NCBI GenBank assembly: GCA_037951165.1
Contig: JBBDHG010000015.1
Span: 5,816,001-5,880,000 of the forward strand
Direction: 5' to 3'
Length of the DNA stretch: 64,000 nt
Source: Lophius americanus
Lineage: Eukaryota; Chordata; Actinopteri; Lophiiformes; Lophiidae
Shown here: positions 25,671 to 37,224 of the stretch, piece after piece
Layout of the letters: every line of letters begins with the position of its first letter
Position numbering within the stretch: the stretch's first letter is position 1
Position numbers and translations under genes: made by a program
The notes under the pieces: generated by a model
What the model saw: only the letters and a program-made list of their open reading frames with translations
The model's database searches: none
Told to the model about the DNA's origin: nothing

Positions 25671-28600
25671 AGGGTTACGAGTTCCAGAGAGTGGACTTGC
25701 GTTCAGATTTGTTGATGGTGAACGCAGCTGGCTACAATAATTACTTTGAATTTAAGGTCACATTGATCTTCGCCACTCCAAACACACAGTCCAAAGCAGT
25801 ATTACATTATATCCACCGCAGCTGCCACAGTTCGTTCAGGAAAAGAAAAAGCGGGCAGACAAAAATTAATTCCGCCCCAAAATCACTGAGATACCGATTC
25901 GCGAGACATGGTAGGTAATTTGCGGCGTATTTTTACTTTACAAATTACAAGTATGCCACATTTACACTGGACTAATCTCACAAATGTCCCCCGTTATTGT
26001 TATAAAATTACCTACGATAGGGTTAGGTGTTTTATCTCAGTGTTTTCTTTCTTTTTCATTCAATTACAGCTAAATTATCTCTGCAAATAAGGCATGAAAC
26101 ATGTAATCTATCTCCCATTATGTTGAAGTCCCTGTTTTTTCCATTTAGTCATCTTTTCATACAGCAAAGGTAAAAAAAAATGTAAGTAACTGGCTGATTC
26201 CCTGACTTCTGATAAGACTGTCAATAGATGAGCTGGGAGAGGAACTTACTGGCTGTTGCAGTGCCTTCGGGGATTTGTATCATCCACAATTTTCATATTA
26301 CTGTATATACATGTAACCCGGTAATTTAAGAAATAAGTTAGTATATCACTGGCCTGGGCTTTTGACTCTACAATGATTAAGAAAGACATGAGTGTAAAAC
26401 ACATTGTAGGTTTGCTGAGATGCAGTGAAGCTTCACCAAAAGCATTACACAAATCAGTGGACTAATGTTGGCAACACCATGTCATATCTTACAGTGAAAA
26501 TATACTTCTTCTCTTTTTTTCATTTTCATGAATTTCTAAGAACAATTTAACACCAATAAATAAGTATCGCCACTCTTTGCTTCCAGACAACTACCTCAAC
26601 TTGGACTAAAAGTTAGTCACCTCTACCAATCCCAAAATCTACATATCTGCTCTTGATGTGCAACAGGTTCTTCCCTGCAATTACATCCAGAACAACTGTA
26701 TGGGTTCATCCTAATTTATATTCATGCCTGCATCCAGATTTAGACTTCCTTTATACTCAATGCATATTAATAAAACACACACACACACGTAAGCAATACT
26801 GGACATACAGGAGAGGCTAAGTGGACAGAGGTGAAGTTGATCACAGGAGGTAACACGCTAATGTCCACTCATACACCTCTGACATCTAGTTCATGAGTTC
26901 ATGAGTTCAGGACTCATCCTCCTACGGGGCATCCTGCACTCTGATGACGTAGGTCAGCTTTGCACAGCTGCAGGGTTAGCCACAGGCCTGCTCTGCATTA
27001 GCTGCACACACTGCGTGACATCTCGGTCCCTATACATCCGCTGCTTGTTGCAAATGTACCTCCATGTTATCCTACACAAAACAGAGGCTTTATTTGGACT
27101 TGGAGCCTGTTATTCTTGCAATATATACAGAAGAATAGATACTGTCTGCTTTTTAGAGAGGCTACCGAGGTAACACTGCAGACGAGCCCACTTTGGCTCC
27201 ATTCAATTCCCCGAAAAGAAGCGGGCAGACAAGAAAATGTTAGAAAAAACTGTAAACGTGTCTCACCTGGATCCCCAGTTATGTGGAGGAGGCGTCTTCA
27301 AACTGCAGAAAGGCTCATTTTTCCTAAAAAGCAGTAAATATCGTCGATCCTCATATCTGTTTCTCTCCAGCCATTTTGAGCCAAACTGTCAGATTGATGC
27401 AGCGGGGGCAGGGAAGTAAGACAGAGTTATAAACAAAGTCTAATCGCTTATTATGTATCGTGACCGAATACATATGACTTGTTTTAGATAGTATATATTT
27501 CATTGAGAGCGTTTTATTTAATTTGTGTGAGGCAGCGACATTATACAGGCACTAATGCACTGTTAATAACCCTGCAGAAGCAATAATGGTACGGCCCACC
27601 AAATTCCGGGGAACCTACTTTGGTTCTTCTTCTGGTCACCGCATCCAATCAGAGGCCAAGGAACCTCTAGCAGCAAAACACAGAGCTGTCACAGCTTGAG
27701 CGCTTGTCCGGGTTATGCTTATCCACAAATATGTTAGATTTGTCCAAAATACATTTTTACAACACTTTACAAAAATGTTAGGGTGTAAACATGCATAATT
27801 TTTTTTTAAATGATTTGTTTTGATTAGGATTGTTTGTGTGCATTTGGGCTGACAGGCTACTGAAAAAACTATTTATTTATTTATTATTATTAATTTAGTC
27901 TTATGTATTTATTAAATACCATAAATTATTAATTAATTGATATTAATAATAATAATTATTATTAATTAATTGGTATCAACAAAATTTATTACATAATCTG
28001 TGAAATAAAATAATTAAAATTGATTGTGCATATACATTTCGACCTGGGTTTATGTATCATTATTTCATGCCTGTTCATCTAATTTAATTTTTGTGTCGGA
28101 AACAAGGCTGGATCACTATGTGGACATCTTCCCAGCAACCCAGACCCCGAGAGGCAACAAAAATCAAATCTCTGGTAGTTTACTTTCATTGTATTTCTGA
28201 GGTTATTGTGATTTTCCTGTTGGTACAAAAACATCTTCTTTCCTTGGGCCACCAGTAATCTAATTTTGACTGACACATAAACATTTCATGCATGCAGTAT
28301 TCATCATGTGCAATAACTATTATAAAAAAAATGTATTTTCTATATTAAATTAATATTATTCATTTATTTCATTGATTTGTTGCACAGTCAAACAGATGAG
28401 AATGAAACAGTGGGCACAGTGAGAATTTAGTATGAAGTAAAACAGAAGAAAACAGGAGAGGATGTGCAAGACTTTTTCACAGCCCTGTTTATGAAAAATA
28501 GTACCTTGGCATGAATTGGCAACATGACTGGAAATATTGTTCCAAAAGAATACACATGTTTGATAAATATTTTGTTGGCAGCTTGGAAAAGAAAAATAAC

Positions 28601-28674
28601 AATTGGGGAGATGGTAGATCGCAGACACAAGAAAATTGTATCGCAATAGTGAATGGAAGATATAGAGATGACCC
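25671..28674. other. Intergenic DNA; AT-rich low complexity at 27865-27990
   Basis: No supported gene. Positions 27865-27990 are TTATTATTAATTAATT-type low-complexity sequence. A CA microsatellite stub lies at 26777-26788. Short open frames around 26901-27419 have no recognisable product. Confidence 0.45.
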
Positions 28675-29702
28675 CTAATATTAAAACCACCTGTCTGACA
28701 CTGTGCATGCCCCCTTATTGCACCCCAAACTAGTATGTCCCCTTTCCGGATCCCAAACTAGCTCTTTATACCTGTTTTTCAGATCCAACATTAACCCTCT
28801 GGATTCTGAGGCCATCACTTAACCCTAAACCTTCATACATTAGATGAAGTTCAGTATGTATGCTTGATAGTTTTTCTGCGGCGCAACATCATCACTATGA
28901 CCTGTCAATAATTTCTTCACTTTAACATTCTGTATTAGTACATGAACTTTAAAACATGCAGGGTTAGGGTAACCTTAGTATCGGAAGGGTTCAAAAGAAA
29001 ACGTTTATCGATCACAACATGTGTCAAGAAACATTCCACAAAGATATCACAAATTGAGGGAAAACCACTGACCAGTTTCAACCCACAATGAGTTTTCTAA
29101 GAGCTTGTGTAGAATGAGGTATTAGACCTCATTATAGTCATGCCCTCAGGAACCTCCATTTTGGGCCAAAACTGGTTGGTGGTGGTCTAACTATTTACTG
29201 ACAATCAATAAGTGCATTATAAGTTCATTCTTAGCAAGATTTTGGGTGCCAGAAATCAGCAAATCAGCTATCATTTCTGCAGTTCAGCCTCCAGAGCACT
29301 TAACGTTCACCTGGAGCCCACAACCTCGTAACTGAGAATATTGATAATCCAACTTTTTCAGCAATTTGTGGTACAGGACTTCTGCTGTGAGAACAGACCA
29401 CACAAGCTATCCATCACTTCTAATTTGCATCAATGAGCTTTGGTGGCACATGACCTATTTTCCTTTTTCATACCACTGTGGTAGGTACCAGGAACACCCA
29501 ACAAGACCTGCATTCTGGATAAGACCCTGTCGTCACAATTTGGACATTGCCAAAGGTCCAATCAGATCATCACCTCAATTTTCCCTAATTCCAGGAGATA
29601 ATCTTTACTTTCTGCCTAATGCAGACCACCCACTGACAGGAGTTTATCTTCTATAACCATTTTATACATGTCAGTGGTTATAATGTTTTGGCGGATCAGT
29701 GG
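28675..29702 (-). mobile_element. Tc1-like transposon remnant with both ends
   Basis: The right end (29668-29702; GTCAGTGGTTATAATGTTTT then GGCGGATCAG) is the terminal repeat. The left end at 28675-28708 (CTAATATTAAAACCACCTGT) fits the other end of the family. On the - strand, 29340-29560 aligns word by word with the transposase N-terminal half: helix-turn-helix, then the SNRxxxxxIAE-like and HxxGRPxLI-like stretches, all broken by indels. The centre (28720-29330) is not recognisably transposase and may be an insertion or heavily diverged. The element is dead. Confidence 0.68.
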
Positions 29703-29834
29703 AACAACTAACTCATAGGACAAGAGCTTAAGCGGAACAATGTGGAGAGAAATGTGACTCCTGGACTGTTTCCTTCTCAATAACATGACAAATGAACTCA
29801 TGACTATATAAATATAGGAAAGAAAAATAGAGGA
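29703..29834. other. Short spacer between Tc1 remnant and minisatellite
   Basis: Non-coding and unremarkable. Confidence 0.4.
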
Positions 29835-30200
29835 TCTGAGGCATAGCCAAACAAGAATAACCAGAGGATCTGAGGAACAGCTAAAATTAAGAACCAGAGG
29901 ATCTGTGAAACAGCTAAAAGAGATGAACCAGAAGATCTGAGGAACAGGTAAAAGAGAAGCACCAGAGGATCTGAAGAACAGCTGAAAGAGAAGAATCCGA
30001 AGATCTGAGGAACAGCTAAAAGACAAGAGACAGAGGATCTGAGGAACAGCTAAAAGAGAAGAGACAGAGGATCTGAAGAACAGCTGAAAGAGAAGAACCC
30101 GAAGATCTGAGGAAGAGCTAAAAGAGAAGAGACAGAGGATCTGAGGAACAGCCAAAATACAAGAGACAGAGGATCTGAGGAACGGCTAAAAGAGGAAAAC
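29835..30200. repeat. Minisatellite of 34-bp units in a 102-bp higher-order pattern
   Basis: About 11 copies of a 34-bp unit, AGGATCTGAGGAACAGCTAA plus AAGAGAAGAGACAG, are visible. Variants recur every third unit (for example GAAGAACAGCTGAAAGAG at 29971 and again about 102 bp later), so a trimer was amplified. Because 102 is divisible by three, the - strand stays open for 179 codons (29616-30155). That frame is a by-product of the array. Confidence 0.88.
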
Positions 30201-30280
30201 CTGAGCCAACAACATTCATTAGAGTGAAACCTTAAATTCGATGTGACATAAAAGAAGACTCTTGAAAATACATGAATAAA

Positions 30281-30305
30281 CACACACACACACACACACA
30301 CACAC
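30281..30305. repeat. (CA)n microsatellite
   Basis: About 12.5 perfect CA units. Confidence 0.95.
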
Positions 30306-30463
30306 TTTCTGCTGGTGTTTCACACCACCTTCTTGGTGCATTGAACCACGGTGTTGTTAGTTTTGCAGTCGGAGTCACCTGGGGCTACACATGTCCTCTT
30401 CTGTTAACTGCTGTCACAGGCCTTTGCATACGCTCTGTGGCAGGCGGTCATTTCTTCTGCTTG

Positions 30464-31279
30464 CACTCAAAAAATTAACTCTTTAAAGGAACTTAATAAA
30501 TGAGTTCCTTTCAGTGTCAAGCAATTATGTTGTTCCAACATGATATAATTGGCTTAATAATTAGTGTGTTCGGGTTGAACAATCGCATTTACACGGATCA
30601 GGTCCGTCTTTATTTAATGGATTTGATTCAATTAAATTATTGAGATAAAGTCTAAGTTGTGTTGGTGGGGTTGAAGAAAACATGTTTACTTAGATTAGGT
30701 AGGAGTTATATTATTATGGTTAATTCTTATTAAGTAACTTAGTTACTTGGGTTAGTTCCATCTTATTTTATTAGATTATTCAACTGAATTTCTTGGATTA
30801 GTTCCAACTTAATTTGTTAAGAGTTAAATCGACTTAGTTACTTGTAATAGGATATGACCAACTTTAGTTTATAGGGTTGCTTCAACTAATTCTGCTGTGG
30901 TAAAATTACTGTATAAATAGAGTTTATCCGACCCCAATAAATTAATTTGACCCAACAGAATTGCTTGAGGCTGAAAGAAACCCATTCAATCATGTACTTT
31001 CCATGATTTAATTAAGTTCATCCAAAGAATACCTGTTGAGCTGAAACAATGTGAACAGGAACAGAAAACTAAAGTTTCCGTACAGCTTGAGTCAACTAAG
31101 TCGTCTTATTTGAGGTTGACTTGATTGAATCTTATAAAAGTAAATTTGTTGATTTTTATCCCAAACTTACACATTACACATAAATGACATTTATCTTGCT
31201 ATCATGAAATCATATAATTAAAAAAACATGTTACATTCAAGTGAATATAACAGCCTGCCAATTTCCTTTTTTAGTGTGT
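30464..31279. mobile_element. Non-autonomous DNA element (AAGTT/CAACTT-rich), possible terminal inverted repeats
   Basis: The left edge CACTCAAAAAATTAAC and right edge CCTTTTTTAGTGTG form imperfect inverted ends. The interior is drifting TTAGTTAC/GGGTTAGTTCC/CAACTTAATT words and includes GACCCAACAGAATTGCTTGA, GAAAGAAACCCATTCAAT and TTAAGTTCATCCAAAGAATA. The same words recur at 53440-53610 and, inverted, at 52985-53070, and looser matches occur at 44390-45010. There is no coding capacity. The family is not named with confidence. Confidence 0.5.
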
Positions 31280-31632
31280 GATTGTTGGTTTATGTGTGTG
31301 TGAGGGAGACCGACAGACAGAGACGTGTTTACTTGAAGAGCTCAGGGTTTGTCTTTTTCAGTCTCTGGAGTCGCAGCAGCAGTGACAGGAGTTATAAGAA
31401 CAAAGACGTCTAATCAGGAACTGCGGTACAGGTGTTTTGACGGCTGCTTCTTCTGAGAGGCTCTGTTTCTGGCTGATAGTGCTCCGCGGGTGATATCAAT
31501 ATTTCTCATCTCCCGAAACAGGATATGAAAGAGAGTTTCCTTTTTATGTAACCCTTGATGAAACACTGACTATCATGTGTGCCTTCTGACGGGAACAACT
31601 GAATACAGTTGCAAGCTAAATCGACTACCCAT

Positions 31633-31634
<2 letters not shown>
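31280..31634. other. Intergenic spacer
   Basis: Non-coding; nothing recognised. Confidence 0.4.

Positions 31635-31716
<82 letters not shown>
31635..31716. repeat. Long perfect (CA)n microsatellite
   Basis: About 41 uninterrupted CA dinucleotides. It is likely highly polymorphic and Z-DNA-prone. The - strand open frame of Val-Cys repeats across it is spurious. Confidence 0.97.
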
Positions 31717-31719
<3 letters not shown>

Positions 31720-31894
31720 ACACTCACCCTATTGTACATGAGGTTTATTGGTTAACTCTAAAATCTATAATATTTGCAAAACCCAAATTATACAAAGAAC
31801 AGTTCAAAAATCTCAGCCCAAGTGATGTTACAGAAAATCTTTTCCCCAAACACAAAATGCTACTAATCCTGATAACACCGGTCTCTAAATAGCC

Positions 31895-32035
31895 TGGGGT
31901 ATCAAATTGTGGTTCAGGGTCTTGCTCAATGACACTACAACTTGTAGAGGATCAGTCTGGGGATCAAGCCAGCAACCTTCCAATAGGGGTACAACCTTAA
32001 CCTCCTGAACTACAGCCGCCTGATAATTCCAACCC
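31895..32035 (-). mobile_element. tRNA-derived SINE-like fragment (antisense)
   Basis: GGTTCAGGGTCTTGCTCAAT, GGGGATCAAGCCAGCAACC (B-box region in reverse) and CTCCTGAACTACAGCCGCC (tRNA-like 5' part in reverse) follow the order of a common fish tRNA-derived repeat. Confidence 0.6.
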
Positions 32036-32129
32036 TTGTCTTGGAATTCGTAGATGCCCTTTATGCCTATTTAAGAAAATAATCAAATCCGAATTTCGAA
32101 CAACATGGTTGTTTCGGCATGGAAATTAA

Positions 32130-32345
32130 TTCTATCGGGCCCAACTGTGGAGGCACTGTACAATGGTGGTGGTTTTGAAGAATGACTAATAAAGAACAGC
32201 TATGTGTTTTCTTGGATGCTTGGGAGAGATAACACGTTAGAATTTTTCGAGAGGCTCTCAACCTCTTCTGAAGTTGATCAACAGCATGACAGAGTGAGTA
32301 CAAACATGGCTGTAAGTAGAATCCAGAATTATTCCAGTAAGGGGT
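32130..32345. repeat. Unnamed dispersed repeat, also at 57900-58060
   Basis: GTTAGAATTTTTC...CTCTTCTGAAGTTGATCAAC...GCATGACAGAGTGAGTAC..AACATGGC here corresponds to TTAGAATTTTCTTC...TATTCTGAAGTTGACTAC...GGATGACAGAATTAATAC..AATTATGGC at 57970-58046. Two diverged copies 25 kb apart argue for an interspersed repeat. I do not recognise the family. Confidence 0.5.
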
Positions 32346-32439
32346 GAAAAAAGCATAAAGAGGAAAGGCCCAGTGAAATGTCGTAACGATACCTCTGCCT
32401 TGCCGTTCCTGAGGATCTAAGCCCACTCCTCGTGGGTAC

Positions 32440-32745
32440 CCAGTAATGTTGTGTATATCTGGGTACATTTACCTCACAGCAAGGGGGTTTGCCCCCCTGG
32501 GTTTTTCTGTGTGGAATTTGCATGTTCTCCTTGAGTTTGCATGGGAAGCTGGTACTCCAGCTTCCTCCTTGAGTAGGTGTGAATGTGAATGTGAATAGTT
32601 GTCTGTCTCTGTGTGCTGGTCCTGTGATGAACTGGCAACCTGTCAAGGGTGTAGCCTGCTTCTCACAGAAAGTCACCTGGGATTGGCTACAGCACCCCTT
32701 TGACCCTGAACAAAACAGGCACCAATGTAAAATGGATGGATGGCA
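32440..32745 (+). mobile_element. Teleost SINE/LINE-tail repeat ending in (GATG)n
   Basis: TACCTCACAGCAAGGGGGTT, GTGTGGAATTTGCATGTTCT, ACTCCAGCTTCCTCC, TGAATGTGAATAGTTGTCTG, GATGAACTGGCAACCTGTCA and AATGGATGGATGG appear in the order of one of the commonest fish interspersed repeats (tRNA-like head, conserved body, GATGG tail). The internal B-box is decayed. Confidence 0.75.
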
Positions 32746-33030
32746 CCAACTTAGTCGAATGCCATCTGAGATTTTCTTTAGAACTCAAGTTAGACGACTG
32801 TGATGGCCGCTCCAGAATGCTCTAGGACTTCTCCTGAAACCAAACCTCGGAGGAATTTGCAGTGGTGCTTGTGATTGTTGTGCTTTTGGGACGTCCAAGT
32901 TTGAGCTTCCTCACAGATGGCGCGATGTACCCTTCTAGGATTTCCTGATGTGACCCATGGATATCTACATTGGAATATCTTTGGAGATTGAATTCTGCTT
33001 GCTCTCCAACAAAATTAAATAGATTTTTTG
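32746..33030. other. Spacer between SINE copies
   Basis: Non-coding. The - strand frame at 32822-33139 runs from here into the next SINE and has no recognisable product. Confidence 0.4.
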
Positions 33031-33245
33031 CATGTAGTTCAGGAAGTAAAGCTATTGTCCCCCATCTGGTGGTTTGATCCCCTGACTGCCCTTCCCGTTT
33101 ACATATCATAGGGTCCTTGAGCAAGACCCTGTACCCCAATTTTCTGTCCGGGTTCCTCCCAGGGGCTGCTCACAGCTCCTCTAGGATGCTTCAAATGCAG
33201 AGAATTAATTTCACAACATTGTAGTGAATAATGAAACTGATAAGA
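33031..33245 (+). mobile_element. tRNA-derived SINE-like fragment
   Basis: TAGTTCAGGAAGTAAAGC (decayed A-box), GGTTTGATCCCC (33071-33082, B-box with one change), CCTTGAGCAAGACCCTGTAC and CAAATGCAGAGAATTAATTT follow the fish SINE body. It is the best-preserved of the five related copies at the 3' end. Confidence 0.68.
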
Positions 33246-34449
33246 TATAGTTAACATTGTTATTATTATTATTGTCAAAGTGGAATTATTTACAGTCTGC
33301 AGAAATCAGTAAAAAAAAACATTTTGGATTGAATGTGGGGAAAAAATCCTTAAGTGTCACTCTGGCACACACTGAACATACTTTCTATTCTCCTACATCA
33401 TGCAGTTGTGAGTTGTGTGATGTATAAGCTGTGAGCTTATTTAAACAATGAGAAGTCTTAGCTCTATAAAAAGTAGTTGTGGCATCCTGACTTTGGGATC
33501 AATATCAGGATCTTTTGCTCAGAGACAAATAGAATTAAGCATTGCTTTAGGATAATGACATTATCGACCAGGCCTCGGTAAAGTGTTTCAAGCTGTGGCA
33601 GCTTAATTCCCATTTACGAAGGTGTACAGGGAGCCAGTGGGGGTAAGGCTGATGGTCAGAGTGATTTTCTACAATGTGGCGCTGCACTGCTTCTACTTCC
33701 AGTGGATCATTTTGAGGTTCATCACATATTTTTTGGAAACTATTAGAGCCCTCACTGAAGTGCAGACGCCATGGTTAAAGTTACACTGACACACCAGAAA
33801 TAATCCAGCCCAGTTATAATACACAGCTTTGAGGAAGACACCGTAATATAACATAATAAGACAATTCCAGCTCAGAGAGTTGATAGGTTAACAATCATAG
33901 AGAAGAATTATCTTAAAAAATATTTTTTTTAAATTAAAGAGTATTGTAAGTCCTTTTATCGACAGATAGAAGCTTGAGAAGCAGAAGTTCTTCTCACGCT
34001 TTTATCTGTTTGAGTATTGAGTGAGGGTTCCCTTTGGAGTATTCCCTATGTGAATAAAAGTAATTTAGCTCGCTCATTACAGGAAACGTTGAGGTGTTTT
34101 GATGCTTTGGAGATGAAAATGCTAAGAGATGAAATATTCATTTCTTTTTAGTCGTCTTAATTATGTATGTGTCCACTGTCAGGTTGAAAACTGCTGCTCC
34201 TGTGAGGGATGTTTCAAGCGTACCTTTTCGCCAGTGGCTCGGAATACATTACCTCCTGATTACAGGGGTTGCCTGGCGTATGCAACCTTATGGAAATATT
34301 AAATGAGGAGGCTGCACACCTCAGTGGACACACTGAATAAGCATGAGCGTGTCTAGCTCGTGACTCATGATGTGAAGGTCAGACTGCGTCATCCCTTCTT
34401 ATATTAAGACTTTAGGTATAGACCCTGAACATTCCTGTGTTCTCTTATT
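33246..34449. other. Intergenic DNA, possible conserved element at 34180-34400
   Basis: No gene. Positions 34180-34400 (TGCAACCTTATGGAAATATT, AATGAGGAGGCTGCACACC, GTGACTCATGATG) are repeat-poor and look more constrained than their surroundings. This is unproven. Confidence 0.42.
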
Positions 34450-34715
34450 TAAAGGAGCGATCTGTAAAATGTAGGGTTATCTCTTGGAATAAATGTTATG
34501 AATATAGTATTCATAAGCACGTTTTTTAGGGTCTAATAAGCTGAAAATTGTTCTTTTTATTCTTATGTTTGCATGAATAAAGTCCATTATATCTCCAGAG
34601 AGGGCAGGTACTCTCACAAGGAGCTCACCATGTTTGTACAGTAGCCTATAGACTTGACCGACAAATTGAACACTGGTTCTAGAGAGGATTTTAGGTCCCA
34701 CCAAATGAAAGGTAC
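34450..34715. repeat. Teleost interspersed repeat (CCATGTTTGTACAGTAGCC type)
   Basis: AAAGGAGCGATCTGTAAAAT, ATGAATATAGTATTCATAAG, CACCATGTTTGTACAGTAGC and GAACACTGGTTCTAGAGAGG follow the order of an abundant fish repeat (AAAGGTACAGTGTGTA...CCATGTTTCTACAGTAGCCC...AACACTGGCTCTAGAGAG). It is probably a non-autonomous DNA element. No coding capacity. Confidence 0.65.
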
Positions 34716-36142
34716 CATGGTTACGAGATAATGGTTACTATGTTTGTCTGATTTCACTTATCAAAATTGATGGTATTACGGCTAATCAATGTAAATAAGT
34801 TCTCTGATAAAAGGTGAACCTCTAAAACTTACTGTATATGAGTACATCCGTTTGAAGAAAACCAACAACGTCTGCATTTCAAACAACACATTAACCTCGA
34901 GTACCATAGTAACGACATTATAATTATGATTCAATTCAGTTATGATATCAGTTTTACCAACAACATGGCAGCCCGTCAGGAATGTCCTCTGCTCTCTGGG
35001 AGGGGACAATTCTCTGGTCCTGAACTTTTAGCTTGACAATTACAGTTATGTGAAAGTGAAAGTGTGACAACTCTGAACCACGTTCAACTGTTTTCGCTGG
35101 TCGTATTATTTTCTCTCTCAAGTTGTATATACACATGTGGATGTTTATGTTCCACGGTGTGAGCCATTGTTTGAGTTCACTGCTCGCTGAATAAGTTGTT
35201 TTGAAAGTCTGTCTTTCTCTCTGTGGGATTGGGTTTACGTACCATACATGTCAAGAAAAATCCTTGGGAGGAACGCCTAGGTGGAACCTAACCCTTATGA
35301 AAGATTAGTTTAGAAAATCTAATACATTGAATCAATTAAAAAGTTTGGTACTAATCATATAAAGGATTGAAAAATGTTGTTAAGGTGAACGATACGGATG
35401 GCCACAGGATAGAACACACTGCTTGTCTCTAAGTGTCTAGTCCTGGGTGCGGACCAAAATCCCACATTAATTCAGCAGTTCAACTAAATCAGCCATCCCT
35501 TAAGACTTTGCACATCGGGTTTTAAACTTACCCACTGCGAGTGAGTTTGTGATAACTTCATTACCATCATTAATGAGGACTACTTGTATATGTGTGTTTG
35601 TGTCCAAATCCACACCAGCTTTTATGTTATTATTGCAGTCATTTCCTGAACGGGAATTTCCTTCTGGGCCTCCCCTTTTCATTCAGCAGTCTGTCACCTT
35701 TTCAGCGCCTCAGGCTGGCTCTTGTAAAGGTGTGGGTGGCCGCGGCCGGACTCTGAAGTGGTCACACGGATGCTGAACTGTGAAATTACATTAAGCCTAC
35801 AGCCGAAAGCCCGTGGCAATCCTCCCTTAATGAAAACCGTTTCACTGCGCCGGCTGCTCGGAGCTCCGGAGACAATCTGTTTGACACCAAGGCCTAATAC
35901 GTAGAGTTTGAGTAAAGGGGCACCCGGGTAATTGGTTGGCATTTCCGAGGTTTCCAGTGTTTGTGAACAGAGATTTAGTGTATGCTCTAATGTTTTCAAT
36001 GAGTATGTGTGCTGGAAAATAGTGGGTGTGTGATCTTCATATTCGTCTAACTAAAACATTGTAGACTTATCAAAGCCTGAAACATGAACACATGAGCAAA
36101 CAGAAACCGCCCACACACTCAGGGAGCCACTGCACTTTAAGC
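34716..36142. other. Intergenic DNA, GC-richer block at 35690-35990
   Basis: No gene. Positions 35690-35990 are GC-richer and repeat-poor (GTGGCCGCGGCCGGACTC, AATTACATTAAGCC, AATGAAAACCGTTTCACTG) and might be a conserved element or small CpG patch. Open frames on both strands there are chance. Confidence 0.42.
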
Positions 36143-37110
36143 CTACCAACAACCACACATTCCCACATGTGGCTCTCGGTAATGGAAGTGTGAAAAAGTA
36201 TCGGATCCCCTCTGATTTCTTCTTAATCTGTATCTCAGACTTAACTGTCTCCTTCTTCTTTTGGCTTTTCCCTTCAGGGGACGCAACAGCACCTCATGTT
36301 TCCATCTTGCCCTGTCCTCTGCGACTTGCCCTGCCACATCAACCAACTGCATGTCCTCTCTCACCACATCCAGATACATCCTATTTGGTCTTCCCCTTTT
36401 TCACCTGCCTGGCAACTCCATCTGAAGCATCCTTCTACCAATACATCCACTATCCTTTTTTTCATACTATCCAAACCATCCAATCTGGCGTCTCTTACTT
36501 TCCATTCAAGATGTCTAGCCAGGACTGTCCCTCTCATGAGCCTGTTTCTAATTCAGTCCATCCTCATAACTCTAAAAGAACATCTAAACATCTTCAATTC
36601 TGCCACCTCCAGCCTTTGCGAATATCACAGTCCATGGAAACTCCTGCATGACCTCATCTGTCAGCCTGGCCATTGCCATAGTAAAGAAGAAGGGGCTCAG
36701 AGCTGATCCTTGGTGTAGTCCCATTCCTCCTAGAACCGTTCCGTCACTCTTACTGAATACCTCATTGCTTTCATACTGCTCTCATACATATCCTGTACCA
36801 CTTTAACCTACTTCTCTGTCACTACGGAGCTCTTCATGCAATACTACAATTCCCCCTTGACTTTCTTTCAGTCCACAAACACTCCTTCTAACCTTTTCAA
36901 TATTTTTTCCATTAGCACTCCCAAATCAAATCTGTAGGGCTTTTTCCTGGCATGAAACCATAACGCTGCTTGCAAATCATTATCTCTTTTCTTAACCTAG
37001 CTTCCAATACTCTTTCCCAGATCTCCAATGTGTGGCTCATCAGCGAGATAAAGTTTAACAATCTCGATAAATACTCCATACCCCTTCTCATATACACCTC
37101 CATACATCCA
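36143..37110 (-). mobile_element. RTE-clade (Rex3-like) LINE remnant, reverse transcriptase pieces
   Basis: On the - strand, 36912-37103 reads EYLSRLLNFISLMSHTLEIW then ERVLEARLRKEIMICKQRYG and FMPGKSPTDLIWE. This is the RT segment of RTE elements (LMSHTxKxWERVIExRLR...FGFMPGxST). Positions 36712-36860 hold fragments of the next segment (DMYE-like). The 3' coding end (36143-36379) reads RYLDVVREDM-like sequence, AEDRARWKHE and KEEE-like basic sequence. The catalytic FADD block is deleted or unrecognisable, and the pieces lie in different frames. It is inactive. Confidence 0.78.
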
Positions 37111-37224
37111 CCAGTATGTCATCAGGACCAACATCCTTCATCACCAACCATTCTTCATCCTCATACTAGGAGGTTTGTGTGCATTAACTGAACTTTTCAG
37201 GTCCCACCTGAACCCCAACATATC

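Noticed and set aside
29616..30155. 179-codon repetitive frame on the - strand
   Set aside because: It is entirely produced by the 34/102-bp minisatellite; the period being divisible by three keeps it open.
31506..31739. Val-Cys repeat protein on the - strand
   Set aside because: Translation of the (CA)n microsatellite.
36296..36706. 136- and 160-codon + strand frames at 36169-36706
   Set aside because: They are antisense to an RTE-type LINE whose - strand carries the recognisable reverse-transcriptase words.
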